Shown: positions 1 through 8,729 of the stretch, piece after piece | How the letters are laid out: each line of letters opens with the position of its first letter | Position numbering within the stretch: position 1 is the stretch's first letter | DNA from: Pseudarthrobacter cellobiosi | GTDB taxonomy: Bacteria > Actinomycetota > Actinomycetes > Actinomycetales > Micrococcaceae | DNA: 64,000 nt | Direction: 5' to 3' | NCBI RefSeq assembly: GCF_023913755.1 | Contig: NZ_JAMXBJ010000045.1 | Coordinates: forward strand, 124,001 to 188,000 | Made by a program: the position numbers and the translations under genes | The notes under the pieces: generated by a model | Seen by the model: the letters and a program-made list of their open reading frames with translations, nothing else | Told to the model about the DNA's origin: nothing | Database searches by the model: none

Positions 1-2145
1 TCCGATACGGCGGCCGGGCCTCTGGGCGCCGGGACAATCACGTTGGTGGAAGGTTCATCCTTCTGCATCTCGCTGCCGAATGGGGACATCCAACCCGAGC
101 TGCCGCACGGGGTCTTCTTCCAGGACACGCGCATCCTGTCCCGCTGGAACCTCACCGTCAATGGCCAGCTGCTGGAGCCGTTGGCGGCGGAAACGAAGGA
201 ACCATACCGGGCGTTGTTTGCCGGCCGTGTTGCCCGTTCTGACGGATATGCGGACAGCCCGCTGCTTGTGGAGCGGCTGCGCGAGGTGGGTGTCGGCATT
301 ACAGAGGAAATTACGGTCTGGAACTACTCGCTGGATCCTGTCGAATGCGTGGTCTCGCTCAGCGTCGAAGCGGATTTCGCCGATCTGTTCGAGGTCAAGG
401 AGGCGCGCATCCTCCGGCACTGGGACGAAACCCTGCAGCCGGACGCAGGTTCGCTGACGATCAGGGGCACTTGGCAGGATTCCCGCAAGGGGATCGTCAT
501 CAACGCGGACGGCGCCGACCACGTTGGTGTGGACGCCCTGACATATCGCACAGTTGTCCCGCCGCACGGGCACTGGAGCACCGTGCTGAGCGTGGTGCCT
601 GCCGTGGACGGAACCGGCCCGGCTGCACCGTTTATTCATCCGGCACCGGGAGATATGTCTCCGCGGGACCGGCGCCGGATGGAGTGGGTGGCGAGGATTC
701 CGGTGCTGCAGATGGGCAACCGTTCCATCGAACGTACTCTGCAGCGCAGCTACGACGATCTGGGCGCGCTCCGGATCGAGGACCCCGACCATCCGGATCG
801 GGTGGTGGTCGCAGCCGGAGCACCCTGGTTCATGACCCTGTTCGGCCGCGACTCACTGTGGGCCTCGGAAATGGCACTGCCGGTGGACCCGTCCCTGGCC
901 CTGGGCACGCTGCAGACGCTGGCCGACCGGCAGGGCCGGGTGGTGGACCCGATGAGCGAAGAGGAGCCGGGCAAGATCCTGCACGAGGTCCGGCTCGGCG
1001 TCTCCAGCGGACTGTCCTTGGGCGGTAAACCGGAATATTATGGCAGCGTCGACGCGACCCCGCTGTTTGTGAGCGTGCTCGGGGCCGTCAGCCGCTGGGG
1101 CTTCGCCAAGGAGACCATTGCCGCCCTGCTGCCCAACGCGGACCGGGCACTTGACTGGATCCGGGACTACGGGGACCGCGACGGCGACGGCTTCGTCGAA
1201 TATGAACGCCTGAATGATCGGGGGCTGATCAACCAGGGCTGGAAGGATTCCTGGGACGGGATAAACTTCGCCGACGGCACACTGGCGGAATCTCCGATCG
1301 CCCTGTGCGAGGTCCAAGCCTACGTCTACTCGGCGTACATGGCGCGTGCTTGGATGGCCTACGACGCCGGCGACACGGCGGTGGGTGACGAGCTCACGGA
1401 CCGGGCGGCAGAGCTGAAAAAGAAGTTCAACGAACAGTTCTGGCTGCCCGATCGCGGCTACTATGCGATCGCGTTGGATAAGGACAAGCGCCCCGTGGAC
1501 GCCTGCGCCTCTAACATGGGCCACTGCCTCTGGTTCGGTCTCGTGGATGAGGACAAAGCGCCGCTGGTAGCCGAGAAGCTGATGTCCCCGCAGATGTTCT
1601 CCGGCTGGGGCGTTCGCACCCTGGCTACCGACATGGGGGCTTACAACCCGGCGAGCTACCATAACGGCTCGGTCTGGCCGCACGACAACGCCATCATTGC
1701 GGCCGGCCTGGTGCGCTACGGTTTCGTGGAAGAAGCGCAGCGGATTGCCACGGCCCTGCTGGAGGCCGCCCAGTACTCGGACGGCCGACTACCCGAGCTC
1801 TTCTGTGGCTTCGACCGGGAACGGTTCACCCAGCCCGTGCCGTACCCGACGGCGTGTTCGCCGCAGGCATGGGCCGCGACGGCGCCGATCCTGCTGGTGA
1901 CAAGCCTGATGCGCTACGACGCGCATGTATCCCGTGGTGGTCTGTGGCTGGACCCCGTGTTGCCGGAGTCTTATGGCGACCTGCACGTCACCAATGCCCC
2001 CATGGCCGGCGGCCGGATTACCATCGACATTTCCGGTTCCACCACCTCCGTCCAAGGGTTGCCCGAAGGCATGGTGCTCCACCGCGGGCACCGGCCGTGG
2101 ATGACTGAGCTGGTGGAGCAGGCCAAGCTGCGCAAGAAAGCCTAG
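1..2145 (+). CDS. Glycogen-debranching-type amylo-alpha-1,6-glucosidase (5' end outside window)
   Basis: The reading frame is open from base 1, so the true start lies just upstream. The second copy at 19965 begins MAGWNSDTAAG, and this frame enters at SDTAAG. The protein has an N-terminal beta-rich debranching-enzyme domain (LVEGSSFCISLPNGD, then the DTRILS segment) and a C-terminal (alpha/alpha)6 six-hairpin glycosidase domain with GAPWFMTLFGRDSLW, then YHNGSVWPHDN and a final ACSPQAW segment. This is the usual arrangement of bacterial amylo-alpha-1,6-glucosidases (MGH1/GDE families), which hydrolyse alpha-1,6 branch points of glycogen or related glucans in the cytoplasm. No signal peptide can be judged because the start is missing. 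Two shorter copies of its 5' part occur at 19965 and 59454. The family is clear; the exact glucan substrate is not. Confidence 0.85.
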   Translation, partial: SDTAAGPLGAGTITLVEGSSFCISLPNGDIQPELPHGVFFQDTRILSRWNLTVNGQLLEPLAAETKEPYRALFAGRVARSDGYADSPLLVERLREVGVGITEEITVWNYSLDPVECVVSLSVEADFADLFEVKEARILRHWDETLQPDAGSLTIRGTWQDSRKGIVINADGADHVGVDALTYRTVVPPHGHWSTVLSVVPAVDGTGPAAPFIHPAPGDMSPRDRRRMEWVARIPVLQMGNRSIERTLQRSYDDLGALRIEDPDHPDRVVVAAGAPWFMTLFGRDSLWASEMALPVDPSLALGTLQTLADRQGRVVDPMSEEEPGKILHEVRLGVSSGLSLGGKPEYYGSVDATPLFVSVLGAVSRWGFAKETIAALLPNADRALDWIRDYGDRDGDGFVEYERLNDRGLINQGWKDSWDGINFADGTLAESPIALCEVQAYVYSAYMARAWMAYDAGDTAVGDELTDRAAELKKKFNEQFWLPDRGYYAIALDKDKRPVDACASNMGHCLWFGLVDEDKAPLVAEKLMSPQMFSGWGVRTLATDMGAYNPASYHNGSVWPHDNAIIAAGLVRYGFVEEAQRIATALLEAAQYSDGRLPELFCGFDRERFTQPVPYPTACSPQAWAATAPILLVTSLMRYDAHVSRGGLWLDPVLPESYGDLHVTNAPMAGGRITIDISGSTTSVQGLPEGMVLHRGHRPWMTELVEQAKLRKKA

Positions 2146-2265
2146 CGGAACGAGCGGGCCCGTCAGCCCTCTTCGGCAACCTCGGCATACCCACCTCCTG
2201 CTCAGCCGGGCGGGGAAACGGTGCAGCAGCAAACCCGCTGGAGCGGTAGATGACGGGGTGCATTC

Positions 2266-2439
2266 ATGGCTCAGGCGGTGTCAGCGCCAGTGCTTGAGGG
2301 CGGTGAGGACCTCGCCGTTAGGTGGTTCGGTGACGTGGAGCCGCTGGAGAACGTCATCCAGTACCTGAACAACCTGCCCGACTTCGCTGATACCGTCCCC
2401 ACTTCGGCGATCCCGGTCGCCAGGGCTGTCGTCGCCTGA
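2266..2439 (+). pseudogene. C-terminal fragment of an N-carbamoylsarcosine amidase
   Basis: A 57-codon frame ends with WFGDVEPLENVIQYLNNLPDF followed by ADTVP. This matches the C-terminus of the intact enzyme at 5090-5869 (KFGDVESTDSVVDYLNRLPQF, then EDTVP). The first 19 codons do not match, and the catalytic Asp, Lys and Cys are all absent, so it cannot be an active amidohydrolase. It lies just upstream of an IclR gene that is paralogous to the one next to the intact enzyme. I infer that a regulator-amidase pair was once duplicated here and most of this amidase was deleted. Confidence 0.75.
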
Positions 2440-2563
2440 TCTCCTGTGCCGCGCTGCGGCATGGCGGAAGAGGTATGACCGGTCCTCCGACGGGAGGTTG
2501 GATGGGCACACCGTACGATGGCTGCTACGGTGACTGCGCGTAGCGCCTAGAGAGGGAGAACCC

Positions 2564-3376
2564 ATGCTTGACCCACAAACAACCACTGACAAACCGCAAG
2601 GGGCGGCAGCATCGCTGCTCAACGGTCTTACCGTGCTCGAAGCCTTCTCCGTCGCCAAGCGTTCCCTCCTGGGCGTCACGGAGATCTCCGAGCTCGTTGG
2701 CTTGCACAAGAGCACGGTCTCCCGGATGCTCACTGGCCTGGACGAAGCCGGCTACGTGCAGCGCGACGACGAAACAGGGCGATACCGCCTCGGGCTCGGG
2801 ATGATCGGCCTAGCCGGACCACTGCTGGCCGAGCTCGGCGTCCGCCGTGCCGCACTGCCCCACCTCGAAGACCTCACACAGGCCACCGGCGAGACGGCCG
2901 CGATCGCCGTCTGGAACGGCACCAACGCGATTGTTGTGGAACAGACGGCCAGCCTCCACCAGGTCAAGCACAGCGCGGCGATCGGCACGCGTTACAACAA
3001 GTTCGCCAGTTCCTCAGTCCGTGTGTTCCTCGCCGAACTGCCGCCCGAGGAGACCGACCGTCTGCTTGCCGACCGGACGGTCCTGCGGGAGGGCTACCTC
3101 GGTCTCGAAGACCCGGCCCACGAACAGCTTGTCGGCGTACGTGACGACGGCTTCGCCGTTAACGACGGCGAGACCACTTACGAGGAATACGGCGTGTCCG
3201 CTCCTGTGCGGGACTACCGGGGTGCAGTCGTCGGCTGCATCACAGCCAGCGCGCCCCGAGCCCGAGTGCAGTACATGCAGAGTCAGTCGATCCTCCGCGA
3301 AGCCGTGCTAGAGGCCGCGGCGCGGGTGTCTACACGGTTGGGCAGCCTGCCGGGGGGAACAGATCCAGGTCGCTGA
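2564..3376 (+). CDS. IclR-family transcriptional regulator
   Basis: A 270-residue regulator with an N-terminal winged helix-turn-helix (about residues 15-75; LLNGLTVLEAFS, GLHKSTVSRMLTGLDEAGYV) and a C-terminal IclR ligand-binding domain. The ATG is preceded by a purine-rich AGAGAGGGAGAA site. It is closely related to the IclR protein at 3604-4413: the stretch GAAASLLNGL is identical and much of the effector domain is shared. A fragment of N-carbamoylsarcosine amidase lies immediately upstream, so it may once have controlled that gene. The ligand is unknown. Confidence 0.9.
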   Translation: MLDPQTTTDKPQGAAASLLNGLTVLEAFSVAKRSLLGVTEISELVGLHKSTVSRMLTGLDEAGYVQRDDETGRYRLGLGMIGLAGPLLAELGVRRAALPHLEDLTQATGETAAIAVWNGTNAIVVEQTASLHQVKHSAAIGTRYNKFASSSVRVFLAELPPEETDRLLADRTVLREGYLGLEDPAHEQLVGVRDDGFAVNDGETTYEEYGVSAPVRDYRGAVVGCITASAPRARVQYMQSQSILREAVLEAAARVSTRLGSLPGGTDPGR

Positions 3377-3603
3377 CGGCGCTGTTGGCTGATCCGAGCA
3401 GGAGTCGATGGGCGTGCGAGCAGTGATCCTCGATGGTTTGCCAGAGCAGGGACCACGGAACCTCAAGCAGGGCCACCCCCTCGAAGTTGGCAGCTGCTCC
3501 GTCACGGAAACTTTTTCCACGTGAGACAGCGCGGTCACGCGTCTCGATCTGAATGCGGTCGAATACACGATGTTGCTGACGTTCGCCTAGCCGCGTGGAT
3601 GAA

Positions 3604-4413
3604 TCACCCCGGAAGGGAGGCCGACCAGCCCAAGCGGGTGGATACTTCCGAGGCAGCCTGTTGTACGGCTTGAACCAGAGCATCCCTAGTTGCGTGCTTG
3701 TGCACACGGGAACGGGGAGCGGATGCAGTGATGCACCCAACCACCTTGCCCCGGTAATCCCGAACCGGAGCGGAGACCCCGAACTCCTCCTCCGTCGTCG
3801 AACCGTCGTTAACGGCGTATGCCTGACGGGCGACTTCCTGCAGGTGGGCGGTGTGGTCCAACGGCAAACCATCTCCTGCCGTGCGTAGTATCTGCCCGGA
3901 TCCGATCAGTTCGGTCGCGAGAGCCGGCGCCAGCTCCGCCAGGAAAACTCTCACCGAAGAGCTCTCGAATTTGTTGTACCGGGTTCCGATGGTGGCAGTG
4001 TGTTTGACCTGATTCGGGCTGGCAACCTGCTCCACGACGATGGCCTCGTGACCGTTCCAGACCGAGATAGCGCTGGTCTCTTGGGTGGTTTCGGTTAACT
4101 TCTCCAAATACGGAACCGCAGCACGGCGCACATCCAGGTCCGCCAGCAAAGGGGCGGACAACGCAAGGAGGCCCAGCCCGAGCCTATACCGTCCCGTCTC
4201 CTCATCCCGCTGGACGTATCCAGCTTCTGTTAAGCCTCCAAGAATGCGTGAGACCGTGCTCTTATGGAGGCCAACACGCTGAGCAACCTCAGTCACACCA
4301 AGAACCGGGCTTTGAACGGAAAAGGCTTCCAGGACAGCAAGACCGTTCAACAGTGACGCCGCAGCTCCTTGGACCTGCCCGTTGTCCTGCCTCGGCCTGC
4401 CTGCCACCTTCAT
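3604..4413 (-). CDS. IclR-family transcriptional regulator beside N-carbamoylsarcosine amidase
   Basis: A 269-residue IclR protein: HTH near residues 15-75 (LLNGLAVLEAFS, GLHKSTVSRILGGLTEAGYV) followed by the effector domain ending in TRLGWSASLPG. The ATG at 4413 has AAGG directly against it. A GTG two codons later (4407) would give the better ribosome-site spacing and is probably the real start. It is transcribed divergently from the amidase at 5090, across a 0.68-kb gap, so control of that gene is the natural inference. It converges with its paralogue at 2564-3376, with about 230 bp between their ends. Confidence 0.88.
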   Translation of the reverse strand: MKVAGRPRQDNGQVQGAAASLLNGLAVLEAFSVQSPVLGVTEVAQRVGLHKSTVSRILGGLTEAGYVQRDEETGRYRLGLGLLALSAPLLADLDVRRAAVPYLEKLTETTQETSAISVWNGHEAIVVEQVASPNQVKHTATIGTRYNKFESSSVRVFLAELAPALATELIGSGQILRTAGDGLPLDHTAHLQEVARQAYAVNDGSTTEEEFGVSAPVRDYRGKVVGCITASAPRSRVHKHATRDALVQAVQQAASEVSTRLGWSASLPG

Positions 4414-5089
4414 CCTTTCGCGCTACATGACTATCCCGCCACTCTTTGGGGCCATCATATGCCGCAATCCGTACCCGCCTCACTGAGGTTGGCAGTTCCA
4501 TATTGCGGACGTGAGATTAACGAACAGAAGGCCCGTCTTGGCGGGCCTTCAAAGTGTTCCGCTCAGACTACATCCGAGCTTCGGCAGGCTTCCCTGCCTT
4601 TGCCTTGTCCCGAAGGGATCGGCTGCTTTGCTAACAAATAGTCACAACAGGAGCAACGCCCATAGGCCTACTGTGCGCTCTATCCACCCGATATCCCTGA
4701 CCTGGCGGGCCGACGATGTTGCTCGTGGAGCAATGCGCGACTCAATACAGAAACCGGCGGATTTGTCATCGCGTGCCACGAATGTTGCCGCCCGGAAAAC
4801 TGCGGACGCCTCAGCCGGCGTTGCTGGGGTCGGCGGGCGGCCCCCGGACAGGCACTGCTGATCGCGCCCGGATCGTAGTCAGGAGTGCCGCCGCGGCTGC
4901 GAACCGGAAACCCTCGCCGGGGCTGCCGGAGTGACGCACCCGCCGAGCTCGCCCTATCGAGAAGTTGGTCCGGTGGAGATGCAGACTCTGGCACCTCTGG
5001 TGCTGTGCCGGTTCGTGCGCTACAGTATCCACTACAGCAACCTTGTTGCTACCTTAGAAACACAACAGCCCGAGAGAGTGGAGAGAACC
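4414..5089. promoter_or_regulatory. Divergent intergenic region between IclR gene and amidase gene
   Basis: This 676-bp gap separates the minus-strand IclR gene from the plus-strand amidase. I see no convincing coding sequence; the open frames here lack ribosome sites and family likeness. It holds a perfect 8-bp stem (AAGGCCCG, 6-nt loop, CGGGCCTT) at 4528-4549 without a following T run. A purine-rich site (GAGAGAGTGGAGAGAACC) lies directly before the amidase ATG at 5090. Promoters for both flanking genes should lie here, but I cannot place them with confidence. Confidence 0.5.
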
Positions 5090-5869
5090 ATGACAACAGA
5101 GACAGAGACGTTCAACGACATCGAAGCCCGTCTTGCAGCAGTGCTGGAGGAGGCGTTCGAAGCAGGCACGGACATCTACAACGAGCGAGGCTTCAAGCGT
5201 CGGATCGGCTACGGCAACCGCCCCGCCGTCATCCACATCGACCTCGCGAACGCTTGGACCCGTCCGGGCCACCCGTTCAGCTGCCCAGGCATGGAGACGA
5301 TCATCCCGAACGTCCAGCGGATCAACGAGGCCGCGCGCGCCAAGGGTGTCCCGGTCTTCTACACCACGAACGTGTACCGCAACCGCGACGCCACCTCCGG
5401 GACGAACGACATGGGCCTGTGGTACTCGAAGATCCCCACGGAGACCCTTCCGGCGGATTCCTACTGGGCGCAGATCGACGACCGCATTGCTCCCGCGGAA
5501 GGCGAGGTCGTAATCGAGAAGAATCGCGCCTCGGCGTTCCCGGGAACGAACCTCGAGCTCTTCCTGACCTCCAACCGCATCGACACCCTGATCGTGACCG
5601 GTGCGACCGCGGCCGGGTGCGTACGCCACACCGTCGAGGACGCGATCGCGAAGGGCTTCCGCCCGATCATCCCCAGGGAGACCATCGGCGACCGCGTCCC
5701 GGGCGTCGTGCAGTGGAACCTCTACGACATCGACAACAAGTTCGGTGACGTGGAGTCCACGGATTCGGTGGTGGATTACCTGAACCGCCTCCCGCAGTTC
5801 GAGGACACGGTCCCAAAGACCCTCTCGGATCCCCAGCCCGAGGTGGCGTGCCCCGCGGATCCGGCCTAA
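5090..5869 (+). CDS. N-carbamoylsarcosine amidohydrolase (isochorismatase-like)
   Basis: A 259-residue cysteine hydrolase that converts N-carbamoylsarcosine to sarcosine, CO2 and ammonia, a late step of creatinine breakdown via N-methylhydantoin. The sequence closely matches, from memory, the crystallised Arthrobacter enzyme. With the ATG at 5090 the catalytic triad falls at D51 (VIHIDLANAW), K144 (EVVIEKNRAS) and C177 (GATAAGCVRHT), the same numbers as in that enzyme. An in-frame upstream extension exists, but this ATG has a good ribosome site and gives the family length. It has its own strong hairpin downstream (5912-5965). Its likely partners, HyuA/HyuB and an NCS1 permease, lie about 40 kb away. 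Confidence 0.93.
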   Translation: MTTETETFNDIEARLAAVLEEAFEAGTDIYNERGFKRRIGYGNRPAVIHIDLANAWTRPGHPFSCPGMETIIPNVQRINEAARAKGVPVFYTTNVYRNRDATSGTNDMGLWYSKIPTETLPADSYWAQIDDRIAPAEGEVVIEKNRASAFPGTNLELFLTSNRIDTLIVTGATAAGCVRHTVEDAIAKGFRPIIPRETIGDRVPGVVQWNLYDIDNKFGDVESTDSVVDYLNRLPQFEDTVPKTLSDPQPEVACPADPA

Positions 5870-5911
5870 GCCGCACCGCACTCTCGGAGCCCCGCGGTCC
5901 GGCATCCCGGG

Positions 5912-5965
5912 CCGACCCGACGACAGCCGGCACCCCTCAGCGGGTGCCGGCTGTCGTCGGGTCGG
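5912..5965 (+). terminator. Very strong hairpin after the amidase gene
   Basis: A perfect 24-bp inverted repeat with a 6-nt loop (CTCAGC), starting 43 bp after the amidase stop codon. No T run follows, so it is not a textbook intrinsic terminator, but such GC-rich stems commonly end transcripts in actinobacteria. It could also be a transposon-related inverted repeat, because a decayed recombinase follows. Confidence 0.6.
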
Positions 5966-6106
5966 GCTGGGCTGCGGTGATGAGTGCGTTTTTGGAACAC
6001 TGGCTGGACCGCCGACGAACTGCGCTCGGCCGGCCTCGGCGAACCCGAGAAGAAGCTTCGCGTGCGCAAGCGTGCAACGCGCCGGAGCACGCCGACGCCG
6101 GGCGTC

Positions 6107-6375
6107 GAACGCCCCTGCGACGGAAAGTATGAGGTTGGCCATGGGTATTCCTCCCCGGTGAAGACCAGACTCTCTTTGACGAACTCCACCCGCACGTCTT
6201 TGCGTGTGAGGCCCTGGGCAAGGGCACGTAAGTCATCGAGGTTGCGGGCGAGCCGGTCCATGCTGTGTACGACGACAGGGTCTCCGTCGCGGGCGGATCG
6301 CAGAAGTTCTGTGTGCTGTGTCCGGGCCGGAGGCCTTCACGCCCACGTACCCGATACGCTGACCAGCCACACGGT
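6107..6375 (-). pseudogene. Decayed serine recombinase (resolvase/invertase)
   Basis: On the minus strand pieces of a resolvase are readable in different frames: QRIGYV near 6365, then MDRLARNLDDLRALAQGLTR and VRVEFVKESLVFTGEE, then MANLILSVAGAF in a shifted frame. They match the resolvase at 56010-56602 closely. The N-terminal catalytic region has an internal deletion, there is a frameshift after FTGEE, and homology stops after GAF, so the C-terminal DNA-binding half is missing. This is a non-functional remnant. Confidence 0.85.
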
Positions 6376-6604
6376 GCCTCCTACCCTCATCCTGTCAGGT
6401 TGAGTTCTGGGCGCGTCCCAGAAGGAAGTCAAGGATGTAACGGCCCGCTCGTCAGGTTGGGGTGTACTTCGGTCTGACGGGAGTATGCAGAGAAGGCGTC
6501 ATGCAAACGCTGCGGCAGTAGATCTAGACTCCTGTTTCGAAGCAACAGCAGGGCTAAAGTGGCCAGGAATGATGGGCTCCTTCCTGACGTGCCGATAAGA
6601 AACC

Positions 6605-6859
6605 CTATGAATGGCTGGGCGGCACTTGGAACTTTTCCTCGCCCCCCGTGTTGGGGGACAGATCTAGTTCATACGTTTGTCCGTACGGCACCGTTGGAGA
6701 TAGGGCGACGGTGAATTGGGTGTAGTGATGTCGGGTGACGAGCACGCCACAAGCTTTGTTAACTTTGGCTTCCTGAATGGCAGTTTCAAGCGCAAACGTT
6801 AGCTGGGTCTCCTTGTCGGCAGGGTCCCGGACTAATAGATCAGCGATGATCCTTTGCAT
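6605..6859 (-). CDS. Small protein of unknown function, cassette member
   Basis: An 84-residue hypothetical protein beginning MQRIIADLLVRDPADKETQL. The ATG is preceded by a strong AGAGGAGAAAACC ribosome site, which supports real expression. It is soluble in appearance, with a helical N-terminal half and no membrane segment or cysteine motif beyond one Cys. It is the last gene of a minus-strand set: the CHYC peptide (7495-7668), the SGWW protein (6964-7200), then this gene. A similarly placed but unrelated small gene follows the third SGWW copy at 38479. Function unknown. Confidence 0.6.
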   Translation of the reverse strand: MQRIIADLLVRDPADKETQLTFALETAIQEAKVNKACGVLVTRHHYTQFTVALSPTVPYGQTYELDLSPNTGGEEKFQVPPSHS

Positions 6860-6963
6860 GGTTTTCTCCTCTGAGTCTTGCGTGCGGTTTGTTGGTGGTT
6901 GCTTTCAGGGCTCCGCTAGTTCTTTGCTCCAGTTGCAGGGACCAGGCGTCCGAGTCATGGGTG

Positions 6964-7200
6964 TCAGGGCCGTGATCGGGCAGCCTGAGCCCGCTCCGAG
7001 GGCGCCAATTCGAACACAAGAGTCCAGAGGACCTGCCTACCGCCCAGTAACGGCATGATGTCCCCTTGCGCAAGATAGCGAAATGGCTCAGGGTCACCGT
7101 CTGGCCTCCACCAGCCACTAACTGGTGCAACATCACAGGTTCTCGCAGCGGGGCAGAAGCCGCGACGCTCAGGCCGTTGTTGTTCAGTGGCTGGAGTCAT
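6964..7200 (-). CDS. SGWW-motif small protein, copy 1
   Basis: A 78-residue protein with the core SGWWRPDGDPEPFRYLAQGD, then IMPLLGGRQVLWTLVFELAPS. Close relatives occur at 21196-21429 (77 residues) and 38735-39040. Between the first two copies many codon differences are synonymous (for example ACT/ACC, TTC/TTT, GCG/GCA, TCG/TCA in the LWTLVF-LAPS stretch), which is good evidence of selection on the protein. The ATG at 7200 gives the same length as copy 2. The alternation of small, polar and W/F residues suggests a small beta domain. I do not recognise the family and assign no function. Confidence 0.7.
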   Translation of the reverse strand: MTPATEQQRPERRGFCPAARTCDVAPVSGWWRPDGDPEPFRYLAQGDIMPLLGGRQVLWTLVFELAPSERAQAARSRP

Positions 7201-7494
7201 ATTCCATAGAAGTTTCTGAGCCGTTGACACTGAAGGACGGAAGGTCCTGACAGTCTTAGATACTGGGATCCTCACAGTCACTTGGACCAGGGCCTCCCAC
7301 GTTGCGAGAATGAGAGGCCCTGGTGGTCTAAGTGTTCCTGCGGTGCAGGGGTGCGGTCCCCCCGTCTGTGGGATGACATGTCGTCGTGGGAGGCTGGGAG
7401 TCCCGGAACCAAGCAATCCTTGACAGGTAAGCGCAGGCGTGCTGTTGGTCCTGCTCGCGAAAGGTGCGGAACTACTTATGGGCAACTGTGCGGT

Positions 7495-7668
7495 TTAGTC
7501 GGTTTCCGGTCCGTGGCAATAATGGCAGTCTGGGGGACACTGTGAGAGGCCCGTTGGTGCCGGCATCGAAAGTGCTTCCAGCGCCTCAGTTCTGTTCGTT
7601 ATTCGTTGCGTGGGCCGCTCTGCAGGGATTGCTGCCTTGGATGGTTGCATGGGCGTGGCTTGAATCAT
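7495..7668 (-). CDS. CHYC-GPETD peptide, copy 1
   Basis: A 57-residue peptide starting MIQATPMQ and ending QCPPDCHYCHGPETD. A GAAGG-type ribosome site precedes the ATG. The C-terminal 10 residues recur as CHYCNGPETD at the end of the frame at 21604-21855, with only synonymous changes in five of the codons apart from the His/Asn swap, although the N-terminal parts are unrelated. In both places the peptide lies directly upstream of an SGWW gene. The CxxC pair could bind metal or be modified. No function is known to me. Confidence 0.55.
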   Translation of the reverse strand: MIQATPMQPSKAAIPAERPTQRITNRTEALEALSMPAPTGLSQCPPDCHYCHGPETD

Positions 7669-7836
7669 TTTTTGTACCTTCGTTGTAGACGGTCGGATTG
7701 TTCGTTCGGCCGTACGAGAGGTGTTGGTGGTGCAGGGGGACTTTTGAGTGGCATCTTGGAATCTTTCGGTCGTTTCCCGAGTTCGCAGCCGTGACGGCGG
7801 GTGGTAAAGTCGGCGAGAACGTGAGTGGATGTTCAC

Positions 7837-8664
7837 TTAGTCTGCAGTTCTGTTTCCATGGATGCGGCGGGAGAGCTTATTCGCTGCATCCTTGACCATC
7901 TGCGCCAATTGTGGCCCTAAATCTTCAGCAAAATCCTTTTCGATGAACGTCACTGAAACTGCGGCTGTAGGCCAACCGTGGTCGTCCGTCACAGCAGCAG
8001 CTATGGAACCTAATCCAGGGGTGACCTGGCCGGATTCTGTGGCATAGCCCCGCTGGCGCACCTGATCGAGATGGGAGGACAGCGCCACGTATTTCGTGAT
8101 CGATGGTTCTGCTGCCACGTTGGGGCAGCTGAAGGCCGCGGCATTGGGATAGAGTGCCCGGACGTGCGCCCTTGGTGCGGCAGCGAGAATGGCGCGGCCG
8201 CTGGCTGTCAGGTGGCTGGGCAGTTGCACTCCGACGTCGGTGACGAGAGGAGGGCGTCCTTTTGCCCGCTCTTCGAGGATGTAGAGCACATCACGGCCGT
8301 GTAGTACGGCCAGATGTGCGCTTTCGCCCGTCGCTTTGCCCAAGGATTCGAGCACAGGCCTGCCGGCGCTGGTCAGTGCTTGGTGGTGGGAATAGGCGGA
8401 GCCGATTTCGAGTGCGTCCGGCCCCAGGCCGAAGCGGCCTTCTTCGCGGAGGTGTTGGACGAATCCGTTTTCCTCCATGACGCGGAGTAGGTCATAGATG
8501 CTGGAGCGGGGTATGTCCAGCTCTTTACCGATCCTTGAGGCGAGCATCGGTGACCTCTTGGAGGCGAGATGTTTGAGTATGCGGAGGGTGTTCTCTGAAC
8601 CAGGGACTTTGGATACTGTTTTGCCTTTGCGGCCCTTGATCATGTCGACTGCGTTTAGTGTCAT
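7837..8664 (-). CDS. IclR-family regulator of the Rieske oxygenase/ABC operon
   Basis: A 275-residue IclR protein starting at the ATG at 8664 (MTLNAVDMIKG), with a fair AGAGAAGAC site upstream. A longer frame to 8775 would run over the end of the reductase gene and is unlikely. HTH at about residues 20-80 (NTLRILKHLASKRSPMLASR, SSIYDLLRVMEENGFV), effector domain after it (SGRAILAAAP, GQVTPGLGSIAAAV). It follows the six-gene minus-strand operon at 8730-13947, with a 65-bp gap, and may be co-transcribed with it. The effector is probably the operon's substrate or product (inference). Confidence 0.87.
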   Translation of the reverse strand: MTLNAVDMIKGRKGKTVSKVPGSENTLRILKHLASKRSPMLASRIGKELDIPRSSIYDLLRVMEENGFVQHLREEGRFGLGPDALEIGSAYSHHQALTSAGRPVLESLGKATGESAHLAVLHGRDVLYILEERAKGRPPLVTDVGVQLPSHLTASGRAILAAAPRAHVRALYPNAAAFSCPNVAAEPSITKYVALSSHLDQVRQRGYATESGQVTPGLGSIAAAVTDDHGWPTAAVSVTFIEKDFAEDLGPQLAQMVKDAANKLSRRIHGNRTAD

Positions 8665-8729
8665 GAGTCTTCTCTTGTGGTGGCTGCGACGACAGTGTTT
8701 CCCGTGGTGGGTAGGTTCCGGTGCGTCGC

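Noticed and set aside
853..1683. 276-codon minus-strand open frame in the first glycosidase
   Set aside because: Antisense shadow with no ribosome site or family likeness.
3330..3603. Minus-strand frame reading LEVPWSLLWQTIEDHCSHAH between the two IclR genes
   Set aside because: It has a somewhat natural composition but no start, no ribosome site and no recognised family, so I do not list it as a gene; a remnant is possible.
4511..4861. Plus-strand frame of 116 codons between the IclR gene and the amidase
   Set aside because: No ribosome site, unusual composition, and it spans the hairpin at 4528-4549; it looks like chance.
5054..6142. 362-codon minus-strand open frame over the amidase
   Set aside because: Shadow of the N-carbamoylsarcosine amidase; only its first residues (MANLILSVAGAF) are meaningful and belong to the resolvase remnant.
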